Part shown: positions 26,385 through 36,738 of the stretch, one piece after another
Layout: each line of letters starts with the position of its first letter
How positions within the stretch are numbered: the first letter of the stretch is position 1
Assembly: GCF_026343945.1 (NCBI RefSeq)
Contig: NZ_JAPKNJ010000001.1
Location: forward strand, 434,001-498,000
Direction: 5' to 3'
DNA from: Kaistia algarum
Lineage (GTDB): Bacteria > Pseudomonadota > Alphaproteobacteria > Rhizobiales > Kaistiaceae
Length of the DNA stretch: 64,000 bases
Translations under genes and position numbers: made by a program
The notes under the pieces: model-generated
Database searches by the model: none
The model's input: the letters and a program-made list of their open reading frames with translations, nothing else
What the model was told of the DNA's origin: nothing

Positions 26385-26403
26385 CGGCCGGAAATACCGG
26401 CCG
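26385..26403. terminator. Hairpin between convergent mutY and the cysteine-repeat gene
   Basis: CGGCCGG (26385-26391) and CCGGCCG (26397-26403) form a perfect 7-bp stem with loop AAATA immediately after the mutY stop. No clear T-run follows on either side. It may stop transcription from both directions. Confidence 0.45.
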
Positions 26404-26432
26404 CCACCCTCCTTCTTCAACCGAACCAGGCC

Positions 26433-29165
26433 CTATTGCGGCGCTGGATCCTGCGGCGCCACCATCATCTTGCCCGGCACCATCAGCTGGATGCCCTGCT
26501 GGCGCAGGACCGGCGGTTCGGGGTTGTCGTTCTGCGGCGTCTCGATCCGGATCGGCACGCAGCGACCATCCCGGGGCACGGTTCCCTTCTTGCACAGCGG
26601 TCCGGGGTTGATGACCGTGATGCACCGGCCGTTCACGAGGCGCTCGCCGGGCTCGCATTTCGGCGGGATCGGGCGGATCGGCAGGTCGGGCCGCAGCACC
26701 GGTATGCACGTGCCGCCCTTCAGGACGAAGCCCGGCGAACAATCGATCACCACCGGCGGGCGGCAGACACCGTTCCGCAGGATCAGGCCCTGTGGGCAGA
26801 CGCAGCGGCCACGCTTGTCGCGCAGCTGGCCCTCAGGGCAAGGCTGGACGACGGGCGGTGGCACGCAGCGGCCCTTGCGCTGGATCGTATTCGGCGGGCA
26901 GACGCAACGACCCTTCGCATCCCGCACCTTATCCTCCGGGCAAGGCTGAACCACCGGCGGCGGGACGCAGATGCCCCGCTTCAGGATCAGGTTCGGCGGG
27001 CAGACGCAGCGACCTTTCGCATCCCGCACCTTGTTCTCCGGGCAGGGCTGAACCACCGGCGGCGGTACGCAGACGCCCCGCTTCTGGATCAGGTTCGGCG
27101 GGCAAACGCAGCGGCCCTTGGGTCCCGCAACAAATCCGGGCGGGCACTGCTTCGGCGGCGGCAGGCACTCGCGACCCTTCTGCACGAGGTTCGGCGGGCA
27201 GACGCAGCGGCCGGCCCGATCCTGAACGAAGGGACGACGGCACTCCGGCGGCAAGCAGCGGCCAGCCCGGTCGCGCTGCCAGAATTCCGGGCAAGGCGGC
27301 GGCAGGCAGCGCCCATCCCGCGTCTGGACCATTCCCGGCGGGCAAGCTGGCGGCGGCACGCATTTGCCGCGCAGATAGATCTCGCTCGGCGGGCAGCCGC
27401 AATAGCCGTTCGGCATGCGGACGAGATCGCCAGGGCAGGCCCAGGGCAGGCAACGACCGTTGACGAAGGTCTCGTAACGATCGCAGATCCGAGGCGGGGG
27501 AATGCAGGCGCCGTTGACGCGGACCATGTCCGGCGGGCAGCCGACCACGACGCAATAGCCGTCGCGGAAGCGGGTTCCGGGCGGGCAGCGCGGCGGCAGC
27601 AGGCAGGCGCCGCCGACGAGCATCGTGCCGACCGGGCAGTTGACGATGACCGGCGGCGGGGGCGGCGGGATTTCGGCCCGCACGCCACCCTGACAGGCGA
27701 CAACGGCGAGCGCGCCCATATGGCCCGCATTCAGCGGGTCGCCCGGCAGGTCGTCATAGTCGACGAACCAGCTCGCGATTGGTGGCACATTGGCGGGAGC
27801 GACGAGCGAGGGATCGTTGCCTTGAAGTCCGTCGACCGGGTCGTTCGAGGCCCCATCGCCGAGCAGCTTCTCGCCCGTCGACCACAAGGTGGCGCGGCAC
27901 TGATCCAGCGCGATCCGGCCGTTGGCATCATAGCCACGACCGAGCACGATACCGCCATCGGCATTGCGGTGCTCGGGGGCGAGGCCGATCGCGTAGGTCT
28001 CGGGATCCGGAAGCCAGAAGCCGGGATTGCCGTCCGGCACCGGCTTCGGCAGGAAGCGCAGCACACGGCTGTCGCCGCCCGTCGCAAGGGCTTGAAAATC
28101 ATAGGCACCGGTCGGCGGCGAACGCTCGGCCGCATAAAGCCGCCCCTCGCCGTCAAAGGCGATCTGGGCGACCTCCATGCCAGCCTGCAATGCCGGAACG
28201 GCGAGCTCGAAGCGCGCATCGGCGGCAAAGGACCCGTCCGCCGCAATGCCGACCGACCAGATCTCGGGGCCGGCCGCGACGGCATAGTAAAGCCGGTCGT
28301 CCTGGACGGCGAGGCCGAAGACCAGGCGCTCCGGATCGGCAAAACCCCAGGTCGCCGGCTGCTCCGTGTCGAAATCGGATGTCGTGATATCGACCGAAAT
28401 CGGCGCCAGCGGCGCATCCGGCAAACCCGCCGCTGGCCGCGCCTCGACGCCATGGTCGAAATTGCCGCGATCCTTCCCGTCGAGCCCGAGCCTATGGATC
28501 AGGCCGGTGGCCCGGTCGGAGACGAAGAGCTGCTGGCTTTTCGGATCAAAGGCGAGCGCGCCGAGCGACGCGGGCAAGCCATCGCCGATATTGGCAAAAT
28601 TCGTCGCCTGGCCGCCGGCACCGTCGATGCGCCAGATCGAGCCCGGCCCGCCGCCCTCAGCCGACGGGCCGAACATTCCAGGAATATAGGCGGCGCCGCC
28701 ATCGCCCTGACGCAGTCGCTTCACCGCGCCGGACGGGTCGGCAACGCCGATCGAAAGCCCGTAGGCAGCCGTCGCCGCGAGATAGATGTTGGGCGCCTGC
28801 GCGTCGTCGAGCGCGACGCCAAATACCTGGCCGATCTCGGCCGCGGTCACGGTGAACGGCTTCGAAACCCGCGAGAGCCCGCCCTGCGGGCCAAGCCGCG
28901 ATACGTCGACGATGCGGGCCGAAGGGCCGTTGGGCGCGATGATCTTGTAATCGAGGGGATCGGCCCCGGTGGGAGTCGCGCCATCGGCAAAGCCCGAAAA
29001 GCCCGTGGCCACGATATCTTCCGGCCCCACGATCGCCTGCTGCGCCCAGGCTGCGGGCGCGGCGAACGAGGCGAGGATCAGGGCAAAGGCTGCGGCGAGG
29101 GACCGGCGGCGCCGGGTCCGAGCAAAATCTCGCGGTGGGCGGGCCACCGGAACGGCAAGGCTCAT
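26433..29165 (-). CDS. Secreted beta-propeller protein with tandem Cys/Pro-rich repeats
   Basis: A 910-residue protein of unknown function. A basic N-terminus and hydrophobic segment (SLAAAFALILASFAAPAAWA) form a signal peptide. Residues ~50-400 look like a propeller: GSIWRIDGAGG, LGALAFDPKSQQLFVSD, IHRLGLDG, IAFDGEGRLYAAE. From ~460 on, the protein is built of short modules of the type C-P-P-x(4-8)-G-x-C-(V/L)-P-P-P, about 15 in all. Four 34-residue copies at 26741-27110 are nearly identical. ATG 29165 has GGAGG 6 nt upstream. The cysteine pairs suggest a disulfide-rich surface rod needing oxidative folding. It stands alone, divergent from a HAD gene. Confidence 0.75.
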   Translation of the reverse strand: MSLAVPVARPPRDFARTRRRRSLAAAFALILASFAAPAAWAQQAIVGPEDIVATGFSGFADGATPTGADPLDYKIIAPNGPSARIVDVSRLGPQGGLSRVSKPFTVTAAEIGQVFGVALDDAQAPNIYLAATAAYGLSIGVADPSGAVKRLRQGDGGAAYIPGMFGPSAEGGGPGSIWRIDGAGGQATNFANIGDGLPASLGALAFDPKSQQLFVSDRATGLIHRLGLDGKDRGNFDHGVEARPAAGLPDAPLAPISVDITTSDFDTEQPATWGFADPERLVFGLAVQDDRLYYAVAAGPEIWSVGIAADGSFAADARFELAVPALQAGMEVAQIAFDGEGRLYAAERSPPTGAYDFQALATGGDSRVLRFLPKPVPDGNPGFWLPDPETYAIGLAPEHRNADGGIVLGRGYDANGRIALDQCRATLWSTGEKLLGDGASNDPVDGLQGNDPSLVAPANVPPIASWFVDYDDLPGDPLNAGHMGALAVVACQGGVRAEIPPPPPPVIVNCPVGTMLVGGACLLPPRCPPGTRFRDGYCVVVGCPPDMVRVNGACIPPPRICDRYETFVNGRCLPWACPGDLVRMPNGYCGCPPSEIYLRGKCVPPPACPPGMVQTRDGRCLPPPCPEFWQRDRAGRCLPPECRRPFVQDRAGRCVCPPNLVQKGRECLPPPKQCPPGFVAGPKGRCVCPPNLIQKRGVCVPPPVVQPCPENKVRDAKGRCVCPPNLILKRGICVPPPVVQPCPEDKVRDAKGRCVCPPNTIQRKGRCVPPPVVQPCPEGQLRDKRGRCVCPQGLILRNGVCRPPVVIDCSPGFVLKGGTCIPVLRPDLPIRPIPPKCEPGERLVNGRCITVINPGPLCKKGTVPRDGRCVPIRIETPQNDNPEPPVLRQQGIQLMVPGKMMVAPQDPAPQ
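26741..27110 (-). repeat. Tandem 102-nt coding repeat
   Basis: Units start at 27110, 27008, 26906 and 26804, the last partial. Each encodes 34 residues of the form CVCPPN..(Q/L)(K/R)(R/K)G.CVPPPVVQPCPE....RD. The nucleotide sequences of the first two are almost the same, implying recent duplication or gene conversion. These are coding repeats, not a CRISPR array. Confidence 0.85.
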
Positions 29166-29382
29166 GATCATCCTCCGAGGCGTCGATCGCTGCCGGCAGG
29201 TTCCCGCCGGCCTGCGATCCGAGGCCACCTCCTGGCCTCCTCGAGCAGGCGAACCTACCCTCGGCCGGCAGTGTCCGCCCGTCCCGGCTTATGCGCAGTG
29301 ACTGCTATCACAGAGCCGTCATGCCCTTGCGATACCGCCGGAAAGCCGCCATGAGCATGGCACTCGAACCGGGAAACGCGTC

Positions 29383-30000
29383 ATGACCGAGATCCGCCAC
29401 ATCGTTTTCGACATCGGCAACGTGCTCATCCGCTGGGACCCGGAAATCGTCTATGGCCGCCTCATCCCGGATGCCGAGGCGCGCCAGCGCTTTTTCGACG
29501 ATGTCAGCATCCATGAATGGAATCTCGAGCAGGATCGCGGCCGCAGCTGGGAGGACGCGGAGGCGGCCGTGATCGCCGATTTCCCGCATCACGAGGAGAA
29601 CATCCGCGCCTGGCGAAGCAACTGGCATGAGATGGTGCCGGGACCGATCGAGGAGAGCGCCGCCATCCTGGAAACGTTGATCGCCTCCGGCCACGACGTG
29701 ACGGCGCTGACCAATTTCGCCGATGACACCTTCACCGAGGCCCAGCAGCGCTTCCCCTATCTGAAGAGCTTTCGCGGCATCACCGTTTCAGCGAAGGTGA
29801 AGCTGGTGAAGCCCGATCTCGCAATCTACCACCTGCACGCCGAGAGCCACGGCCTCGACCCGGCCGGCATCCTGTTCTTCGACGACATGCCGGCCAATAT
29901 CGAAGCAGCCCGCGCCGCCGGCTGGAACGCCGAGCGATTCGTCGATCCGGCGACGATGAGGGCGGATCTGAAGCGTTATGGGATCAAGCTGCTGGCGTAG
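29383..30000 (+). CDS. HAD family hydrolase (YihX-like phosphatase)
   Basis: A 205-residue HAD-IA phosphatase. Motif I is FDIGNVLIRWD near residue 10, with Asn at the place often held by Asp, as in the YihX group. Motif II is ALTNFADDT. Motif III Lys is in VKLVKPDLAIY and motif IV is LFFDDMPANIEAARAAGW. The YihX group dephosphorylates sugar phosphates such as glucose 1-phosphate, but the substrate here is unknown. The next gene, DUF1993, follows by 38 nt on the same strand. Confidence 0.85.
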   Translation: MTEIRHIVFDIGNVLIRWDPEIVYGRLIPDAEARQRFFDDVSIHEWNLEQDRGRSWEDAEAAVIADFPHHEENIRAWRSNWHEMVPGPIEESAAILETLIASGHDVTALTNFADDTFTEAQQRFPYLKSFRGITVSAKVKLVKPDLAIYHLHAESHGLDPAGILFFDDMPANIEAARAAGWNAERFVDPATMRADLKRYGIKLLA

Positions 30001-30038
30001 CTCGCCTGGCGACTGGCGGCGGCAGGAGCGAGGGCTGC

Positions 30039-30569
30039 GTGGCCGATCTCTACAACCTCTCCGTCCCGGTCTTGATCCGCTATCTCGGGCGGCTCGACGG
30101 CATGCTCGGCTGCCTCTCCGCCTATGCCGCTGATCAGGGTCGAGACGAGGCCACGTTCCTGGTGCTGTCGCTGAGCGACGGCATGTTCGACCTACGCCGT
30201 CAGGTCCTGATCGCGGCAGACTTCACCGTCCGGTCGTTGCGGCCGATCGCTCCGGCGCTGGAAGCGCTGCCTTCAGCCGAGGCCACGTCCGTGGCGGAGC
30301 TCCGCTTGCGGATCGCCGAGCGGATTGCGGCCCTCTCCGCGCTGCGGCCCGAAGATATCAACGGGAAGGAATCAAGCCTCGTTTGCGAACGGGCCGGCGA
30401 GGCCCGGTTCGAATCCGATGCGATGACATTCGTCACGCAATACGCGCTGCCGAACTTCTTCTTTCACCTGGTGACGGCCTTCGCGATCCTCCGCATGGCC
30501 GGGGTTCCGCTCGGCAAGGCGGATTTCGACGGTTTCCACAGCTACCCGCCCGATTTCCGCTTCATCTGA
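30039..30569 (+). CDS. DUF1993 family protein
   Basis: A 176-residue protein matching the DUF1993 family, which is predicted to be a DinB-like four-helix bundle. Recognisable parts are MADLYNLSVPVLIRYLGRLDGML near the start, MFDLRRQVLIAADFTVR, and the C-terminal FFFHLVTAFAILRMAGVPLGK followed by DFDGF. GTG 30039 is the start. It shares the strand with the HAD gene upstream and converges with ccrM, whose stop is 12 nt away. No function is known. Confidence 0.82.
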   Translation: MADLYNLSVPVLIRYLGRLDGMLGCLSAYAADQGRDEATFLVLSLSDGMFDLRRQVLIAADFTVRSLRPIAPALEALPSAEATSVAELRLRIAERIAALSALRPEDINGKESSLVCERAGEARFESDAMTFVTQYALPNFFFHLVTAFAILRMAGVPLGKADFDGFHSYPPDFRFI

Positions 30570-30581
30570 GCGAACCCGCCA

Positions 30582-31742
<1,161 letters not shown>

Positions 31743-31775
31743 TTAGCGAACAGGGTGAAGGTCGGGTTAGGAAGC

Positions 31776-31783
31776 ATGGTTAA
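31776..31783 (-). promoter_or_regulatory. CtrA-like 8-mer upstream of ccrM
   Basis: The minus strand reads TTAACCAT, the short form of the CtrA motif described in Caulobacter, 70 nt before the ccrM start. A second partial element, CCTAACC, follows it downstream at about one helical turn. CtrA control of ccrM is known in Caulobacter; here it is an inference from the motif and position. Confidence 0.45.
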
Positions 31784-31889
31784 CCAATTGTTTCGCAGAA
31801 CCGTGGCAAAGGGGACATCGTTTCGCCGAAACTCTTCGTCTATGGTGCGATCCGATCCGGCCCCCGACGGGCCGCCTGCCGAGGCTCCG

Positions 31890-33329
31890 ATGATCCTTCG
31901 TTCCCTCGCCGTGTTCGGCGCCTTTCTCGCGAGCCTGTCGCTCGCCGTTCCAGCCTTCGCCGACGATGTCATGCTCGTCGTCGACTCGTCCGCCTCGATG
32001 GCGGGAAAGCTTGGCCGCGACCGCAAGGCCGACCTCGTCGCCGACGCGATCCAGACCGCCGTCGCCGATTTCCCGACGGAAGCCCGCATCGGGCTGCTGG
32101 CCTTTGGCGGGCGGAGCAAGTCCAGTTGTTCCGATGCCGAGGTGCGGGTGCGCCCGCAGCAGGATGGCAATGATCTCGTCGCCGCCGCTGCGGCCGGGCT
32201 GCAGCCCCGCGGCAAGGCAGCGCTCGCGGTGGCGATCGACCGCGCCGCGAATGCGCTCGACTATCGCCACCAGCGGGCGACGCTGGTCGTCTTCGTCGAC
32301 AAGATCGAGGCCTGCGAGGCCGATCCCTGCGTTCTGGCCGAATCGCTGAAACAGAAGGCCAAGGACCTGACGATCGAGGTCATCGGCCTCGGCCTCGACG
32401 ATACCGAAATCCCCTCTGCCTCCTGCATCGCCGAGAAAACCGGGGGCAAGTTCCTGAACGCCATGGACGGCACCGATCTCGGCGGCGGCCTCACGGCGGC
32501 GCTGGCGAGCGCCAAGGCGCCGCCGGAAAACCTCCCCTTCGCCTCGATCGATGCTCCCTCGACCATCCTGCAGTCGCAGGCGTTCAGCGTCGGCTATGAC
32601 GGGCCGAAGGCGAAGGATGACCGGATCGAGATCGCCTGGCCGGGACTGCCGCCGGGCTCCGAGATCCGCAGCGTTCTCGTCGGCGAAGATGGCGCGCGTC
32701 GCAGCCTGAAGGCGCCTGCCGAGGCTGGCATTTATGAGATCCGCTATTATCATCCCGAGCTCAACGCGATCCTCGCGAGCCGGACCATCGACGTGACCGT
32801 GACGCCCGTCAGCGTCTCGGCACCGGCCAGCGTCGCCGCGGGAGCGCCGTTCCAGATCGCCTGGACCGGCCCGGCGGCGCCCTTCGATGAGATCCGCGTC
32901 CTGCCGGCGGGCGGCGGCGACCCCATTGCCGCGATCCGTGTCAGCAAGACGGCTAGGCCAGTGTCGCTGGAGGCACCGCTCCAAGCCGGCTCTTACGAGG
33001 CGCAATACCATGTCGCCGCCGAGGACAATGTCGGCGCCAGCACGCATTTCACGGTCGATCCGCCGGCCGCGAGCCTCAAGGCGCCCGCGACGGCCGAGGC
33101 GGGAAGCCGGATCATCGTTACCTGGAGCGGCCCTGGCGCTCGCTTCGACGATATCGTCGTCGCGGTTCCGGGCGCGGCCCCGACGGAGCATGTTACCATG
33201 GCTCGCGTACGGTCCAACTACCCGGAGGTTCGGCTCACGACGCCGAAGCAGCCGGGCCGCTACGAGATCCGATACATTGCCGGCGACGGCAAGGCGATCT
33301 TCGCCGCCGAGCCGCTCACCGTCCGCTGA
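31890..33329 (+). CDS. Secreted von Willebrand factor A protein with Ig-like repeats
   Basis: A 479-residue exported protein. The signal peptide is MILRSLAVFGAFLASLSLAVPAFA. The VWA domain (~25-200) has an intact metal site DxSxS (D32, S34, S36) and a GLGLDDTEIP strand. Three ~75-residue modules follow, sharing a pattern of W/Y.GP, D-x-I and G.Y(E)IRY, in the manner of Ig-like folds. VWA proteins bind ligands through metal, so a periplasmic binding or assembly role is likely. ATG 31890 has GAGG 5 nt upstream; ATG 31776 is in frame but lies in the ccrM promoter region. Confidence 0.8.
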   Translation: MILRSLAVFGAFLASLSLAVPAFADDVMLVVDSSASMAGKLGRDRKADLVADAIQTAVADFPTEARIGLLAFGGRSKSSCSDAEVRVRPQQDGNDLVAAAAAGLQPRGKAALAVAIDRAANALDYRHQRATLVVFVDKIEACEADPCVLAESLKQKAKDLTIEVIGLGLDDTEIPSASCIAEKTGGKFLNAMDGTDLGGGLTAALASAKAPPENLPFASIDAPSTILQSQAFSVGYDGPKAKDDRIEIAWPGLPPGSEIRSVLVGEDGARRSLKAPAEAGIYEIRYYHPELNAILASRTIDVTVTPVSVSAPASVAAGAPFQIAWTGPAAPFDEIRVLPAGGGDPIAAIRVSKTARPVSLEAPLQAGSYEAQYHVAAEDNVGASTHFTVDPPAASLKAPATAEAGSRIIVTWSGPGARFDDIVVAVPGAAPTEHVTMARVRSNYPEVRLTTPKQPGRYEIRYIAGDGKAIFAAEPLTVR

Positions 33330-33431
33330 CGCAGGGCGGACCCGCAATATCGTTCGCAGACAGGGTCGATTCGATCTGATAGAGAGCGCTCGAATCCTTC
33401 CGGCCCTACCGCCCTACCGACTGGACTACTC

Positions 33432-34112
33432 ATGCTCGTGATCTTCGACTGCGACGGCGTATTGGTCGATTCCGAGATCCTTGCCTCCCGCGTCGACAGC
33501 GAGCGGCTCAAGGATGTCGGCTATGACATTTCCGTCGACGAGATGTCGCATCGCTTTGCCGGCCTCACCTGGGACCGCATCGCCAAGCTGATCGAGGCCG
33601 ATCTCGGCCATTCGCTTCCCGAGAATTTCCACAACGAGACCGACGCCGAGCTCGATCGCCGTCTTTCCACCGAGCTTGAGATCATTCCGGGCGTGCATGA
33701 GATGCTCGACCGGCTGGATTATCAGCGCTGCATCTGCTCGAACTCCTCGCCGGAGCGGCTAAAGATCTCGCTGACCCGTACCAAGCTCTATGATCGATTC
33801 CGCCCTTATGTGTTCTCGGCTGTTGCGGTCGGCAACAAGCGGCCGAAGCCGGCGCCGGACGTCTTCCTGCACGGCGCTGCGGAATTCGGCGTCGATCCGC
33901 GCGAGGCCGTCGTGATCGAGGATTCGACCCACGGCATCCACGGCGCCAAGGCGGCCGGCATGCGCGTCATCGGCTTCACCGGCGGCTCGCATTCCTGGCC
34001 GGGCCATGCCGACGCGCTGACCGCCGCCGGTGCCGAGACCGTCATCAGCCGCATGGCTGACCTGCCGGCGACGATCGACGCGATCGCGGCATGGCCGGGC
34101 CTCGACGTCTGA
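33432..34112 (+). CDS. HAD family phosphatase, beta-PGM-like
   Basis: A 226-residue HAD-IA enzyme: motif I is VIFDCDGVLVDSE at residue 4, motif II ICSNSSPERL, motif III Lys in GNKRPKPAPDVF and motif IV AVVIEDSTHGIHGAKAAGM. The DGVLVDSE form is shared by phosphoglycolate phosphatase and beta-phosphoglucomutase-like enzymes. The helical cap (~15-80) is of the C1 type. Its substrate is unknown. It lies 35 nt before bioY and may share its transcript. Confidence 0.85.
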   Translation: MLVIFDCDGVLVDSEILASRVDSERLKDVGYDISVDEMSHRFAGLTWDRIAKLIEADLGHSLPENFHNETDAELDRRLSTELEIIPGVHEMLDRLDYQRCICSNSSPERLKISLTRTKLYDRFRPYVFSAVAVGNKRPKPAPDVFLHGAAEFGVDPREAVVIEDSTHGIHGAKAAGMRVIGFTGGSHSWPGHADALTAAGAETVISRMADLPATIDAIAAWPGLDV

Positions 34113-34147
34113 TTCCCTCCTTTCGACCCTCCAGCACGGGCCTCTCC

Positions 34148-34738
34148 ATGACCGATCGCATCGTCACTCCCGCCGCCTTTGTGCCGCTCCGCCTCGACGG
34201 CCGGCCGCTGACGCACAAGGTGGCCCTCATCTTCCTGGGCACGCTCTTCCTCGCCGCGTCCTCCTACATCGAGGTGCCGCTGGCGCCGGTTCCAGTGAAC
34301 ATGCAGACCTACGCCGTGCTCATCGTCGGCGCGCTGGCCGGATGGCGTCTCGGCGCGATCACCGTCATCGCCTGGCTTGCCGAGGCTGTTGTCGGTTTCC
34401 CGGTTCTTTCGGGCGGCGCCGGTGGCGCGGTGCATTTCGTCGGCCCGACGGCGGGTTACATGTTCGGCTTCCCGCTGGTCGCCGCCTTCGCGGGCTGGCT
34501 CGCCGAGCAGGGCTGGACGCAGCGCATCGTCCCCGCCTTCTTCGGCATGCTGCTGGCGCAGGCGATCTGCTTCGTGCCCGGCGCGCTGTGGCTCGCAACC
34601 TTCACCGGCCTCGATAAGGCGATCGCGCTCGGCGTGACCCCGTTCATCGTCGGCGCGTTGCTGAAGTCGGCGCTCGCCGTCTGCACGCTCGTCGTCGCGA
34701 AGCGCGCGCTCGCCAAGCGGAGCAACGGCGCCGCGTGA
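34148..34738 (+). CDS. bioY: Biotin transporter BioY
   Basis: A 196-residue substrate-binding S component of an ECF-type biotin transporter, with six membrane helices. Family motifs are IEVPLAPVPVNMQTYAVLIVG and GPTAGYMFGFPLVAAFAGWL. No bioMN (ATPase and T component) genes are nearby; BioY can work alone or with a shared module. I found no BioR-like box in the 35-nt upstream gap. The stop overlaps the next gene's start (GTGA). Confidence 0.93.
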   Translation: MTDRIVTPAAFVPLRLDGRPLTHKVALIFLGTLFLAASSYIEVPLAPVPVNMQTYAVLIVGALAGWRLGAITVIAWLAEAVVGFPVLSGGAGGAVHFVGPTAGYMFGFPLVAAFAGWLAEQGWTQRIVPAFFGMLLAQAICFVPGALWLATFTGLDKAIALGVTPFIVGALLKSALAVCTLVVAKRALAKRSNGAA

Positions 34739-35163
34739 CAATAAGGCTGCGTCCGCATCATCTGCTCTGCATGCTCACCTATGTGGGCAAGGGCTATACG
34801 GACGCCTTCTGCACGAACTTCGACGCCATCACCGCCCGGCTCGGGGCCGGCGAGGAAATCCTCGTCGTCGCCGGGCCGGATGATGTCTGCGCGCCCGTCG
34901 AAACGCTCGAAGGCCATCATTGCTTTGAGACCAGCATCGTCGACCGCGACGCGAAGGCCGCGGCCTCCGTCACGGCCCTGCTCGGCATTCCGGCGGACGA
35001 AGGCGCGCGATTGACGCTGAGCGCAGAGCGGCTGGCGGCGCTGCGCACCGCCTTCCAGGCGCGAACCATCCGCACCGCCTGTGCGGATTGCGAATGGTCA
35101 GAGTTGTGCGACGGGATCGCGGACGCGGGCTATCCCGCGATCCGCCTTACCGCCAGCGGCTGA
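34735..35163 (+). CDS. DUF1284 domain protein
   Basis: A 142-residue protein starting TIRLRPHHLLCMLTYVGKGY, the signature of DUF1284, with a tail CADCEWSELCDGIA. It has six cysteines, of which three are in the late C-x2-C-x6-C, suggesting metal or iron-sulfur binding. The start GTG 34735 overlaps the bioY stop by 4 nt, so the two are translationally linked. The function is unknown; the coupling suggests a biotin-related role. It ends 3 nt before the gcvPB stop. Confidence 0.82.
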   Translation: MTIRLRPHHLLCMLTYVGKGYTDAFCTNFDAITARLGAGEEILVVAGPDDVCAPVETLEGHHCFETSIVDRDAKAAASVTALLGIPADEGARLTLSAERLAALRTAFQARTIRTACADCEWSELCDGIADAGYPAIRLTASG

Positions 35164-35166
35164 GAC

Positions 35167-36738
35167 TTACTCCGCCGCTTCGGACCAGGGCTGTGGCTTT
35201 TCCCATTTAAGCTTCGGCGAGCGCGCCGCCTTGGTCTCGTCGAGACGGCGGCGCGGCGCGAAGCGCGGCGCTTCATGGAACATCGCCGTGTCGCCCGACT
35301 TCGCCTTCATGACCAGATCGCGCAGCGTCGCGACAAAGAGGTCGAGCGACGCCTTCGATTCCGATTCCGTCGGCTCGATCAGCATGGCGCCGTGCACGAC
35401 GAGCGGGAAATACATCGTCATCGGATGATATCCCTCGTCGATCATCGCCTTGGCGAAATCGAGCGTGGTGACGCCCGTCCCGTCCAGGAAATGGTCGTCG
35501 AACAGCACCTCATGCATGCAGGTGCGGTCGCCGGAAGGCTGGCTCATCAGATCGCGCAGGCCGACGCGAACATAATTCGCGTTGAGGACAGCATCCTCGG
35601 AGGCCTGCCGCAGGCCGTCGCCGCCATGCGAGAGCATGTAGGAGAGCGCGCGCACGAACATACCCATCTGGCCATGGAAAGCGACCATGCGGCCGAACGG
35701 CGTCTCACCGGGCTTCAACTCCGTGTCGCTCTCGACCAGCACAGGTCCCTCGGCCTCAATGCGGATGAAGGGCAACGGCGCGAAGGCGGCGAGGCGCTCG
35801 GAGAACACCACTGGGCCGGCGCCCGGACCGCCGCCGCCATGCGGCGTCGAGAAGGTCTTGTGCAGGTTGATGTGCATGGCATCGACGCCGAGCTCACCGA
35901 CCTTGGCCTTGCCGACGATCGCGTTGAAATTGGCGCCGTCGCAATAGAAATAGGCACCCGCCTCATGCACCGCCGCGGCGATCTCGACCACGTCGCGCTC
36001 GAACAGGCCGCAGGTGTTCGGGTTGGTCAGCATGATCGCCGCGACCTGCGGCGAGAGCAGCGCCTTCACCGCCTCGGGGTCGACCGTGCCATCGGCGCGA
36101 GCCGGAACGGTCACGACCTTGAAGCCGATCAGCGCCGCCGTCGCCGGATTGGTGCCATGCGCCGATTCCGGCACCAGCACGATGTCGCGCGGCTCGCCCT
36201 TGGCGGCGATCGCGGCCTTGATCGCCATCATGCCGCAGAGTTCGCCATGGGCGCCGGCCTTCGGCGAGAGCGCCACGGAGGTCATGCCGGTCATTTCGAG
36301 CAGCCAGCGGCCGAGTTCGGACATCAGCTCGACCGCCCCGGGAACGGTCGAAAGCGGCTGCAGCGGATGGATGTCGCCGAGTCCCGGCAGCCGCGCCATC
36401 TTCTCGTTGAGGCGCGGATTGTGTTTCATCGTGCACGAACCGAGCGGATAGAGACCGCTGTCGATCGAATAGTTCTTCTGGGAGAGGCGCACATAATGGC
36501 GCACCGCCTCCGGCTCGGAGAGGCCGGGAAGATCGATCGGCGCCTTACGGGCCAGCTTGCCGAGACGCGGGGTGAAGGCCTCCGGCTCGTCGAAATCGAC
36601 GCCGGTGACGTCATGCCGGCCGATCTCGAACAGCAGCGCTTCCTCGATCTGGAGGGCGCGGTTGCCGGTGAAGGTGTCGGAATTGGTGATGGCTGCCTCG
36701 CCGGGAGCGGTCGGACGGCCGTGGGTGTTCATGGTCAT
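35167..36738 (-). CDS. gcvPB: Glycine dehydrogenase P protein, subunit 2
   Basis: A 523-residue PLP-bearing half of the split glycine decarboxylase (P protein). The PLP lysine is in [17 protein letters not shown], followed by the Gly-rich loop. It pairs with GcvPA to decarboxylate glycine and pass the aminomethyl group to GcvH. Start ATG 36738 is preceded by AGGAGG and overlaps the gcvPA stop (ATGA), giving coupled synthesis of a 1:1 complex. It is the last gene of the operon. Confidence 0.96.
   Translation of the reverse strand: MTMNTHGRPTAPGEAAITNSDTFTGNRALQIEEALLFEIGRHDVTGVDFDEPEAFTPRLGKLARKAPIDLPGLSEPEAVRHYVRLSQKNYSIDSGLYPLGSCTMKHNPRLNEKMARLPGLGDIHPLQPLSTVPGAVELMSELGRWLLEMTGMTSVALSPKAGAHGELCGMMAIKAAIAAKGEPRDIVLVPESAHGTNPATAALIGFKVVTVPARADGTVDPEAVKALLSPQVAAIMLTNPNTCGLFERDVVEIAAAVHEAGAYFYCDGANFNAIVGKAKVGELGVDAMHINLHKTFSTPHGGGGPGAGPVVFSERLAAFAPLPFIRIEAEGPVLVESDTELKPGETPFGRMVAFHGQMGMFVRALSYMLSHGGDGLRQASEDAVLNANYVRVGLRDLMSQPSGDRTCMHEVLFDDHFLDGTGVTTLDFAKAMIDEGYHPMTMYFPLVVHGAMLIEPTESESKASLDLFVATLRDLVMKAKSGDTAMFHEAPRFAPRRRLDETKAARSPKLKWEKPQPWSEAAE

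Noticed and set aside
26741..27110. Possible CRISPR-like repeat array
   Set aside because: Units are 102 nt, in frame, coding, and without unique spacers.
26436..29354. 972-codon plus-strand frame
   Set aside because: It is a shadow of the cysteine-repeat protein with Arg/Ala-rich composition, no signal peptide and no domain.
34113..34147. BioR operator before bioY
   Set aside because: I looked for a TTATCTATAA-like box and found none in the short gap.
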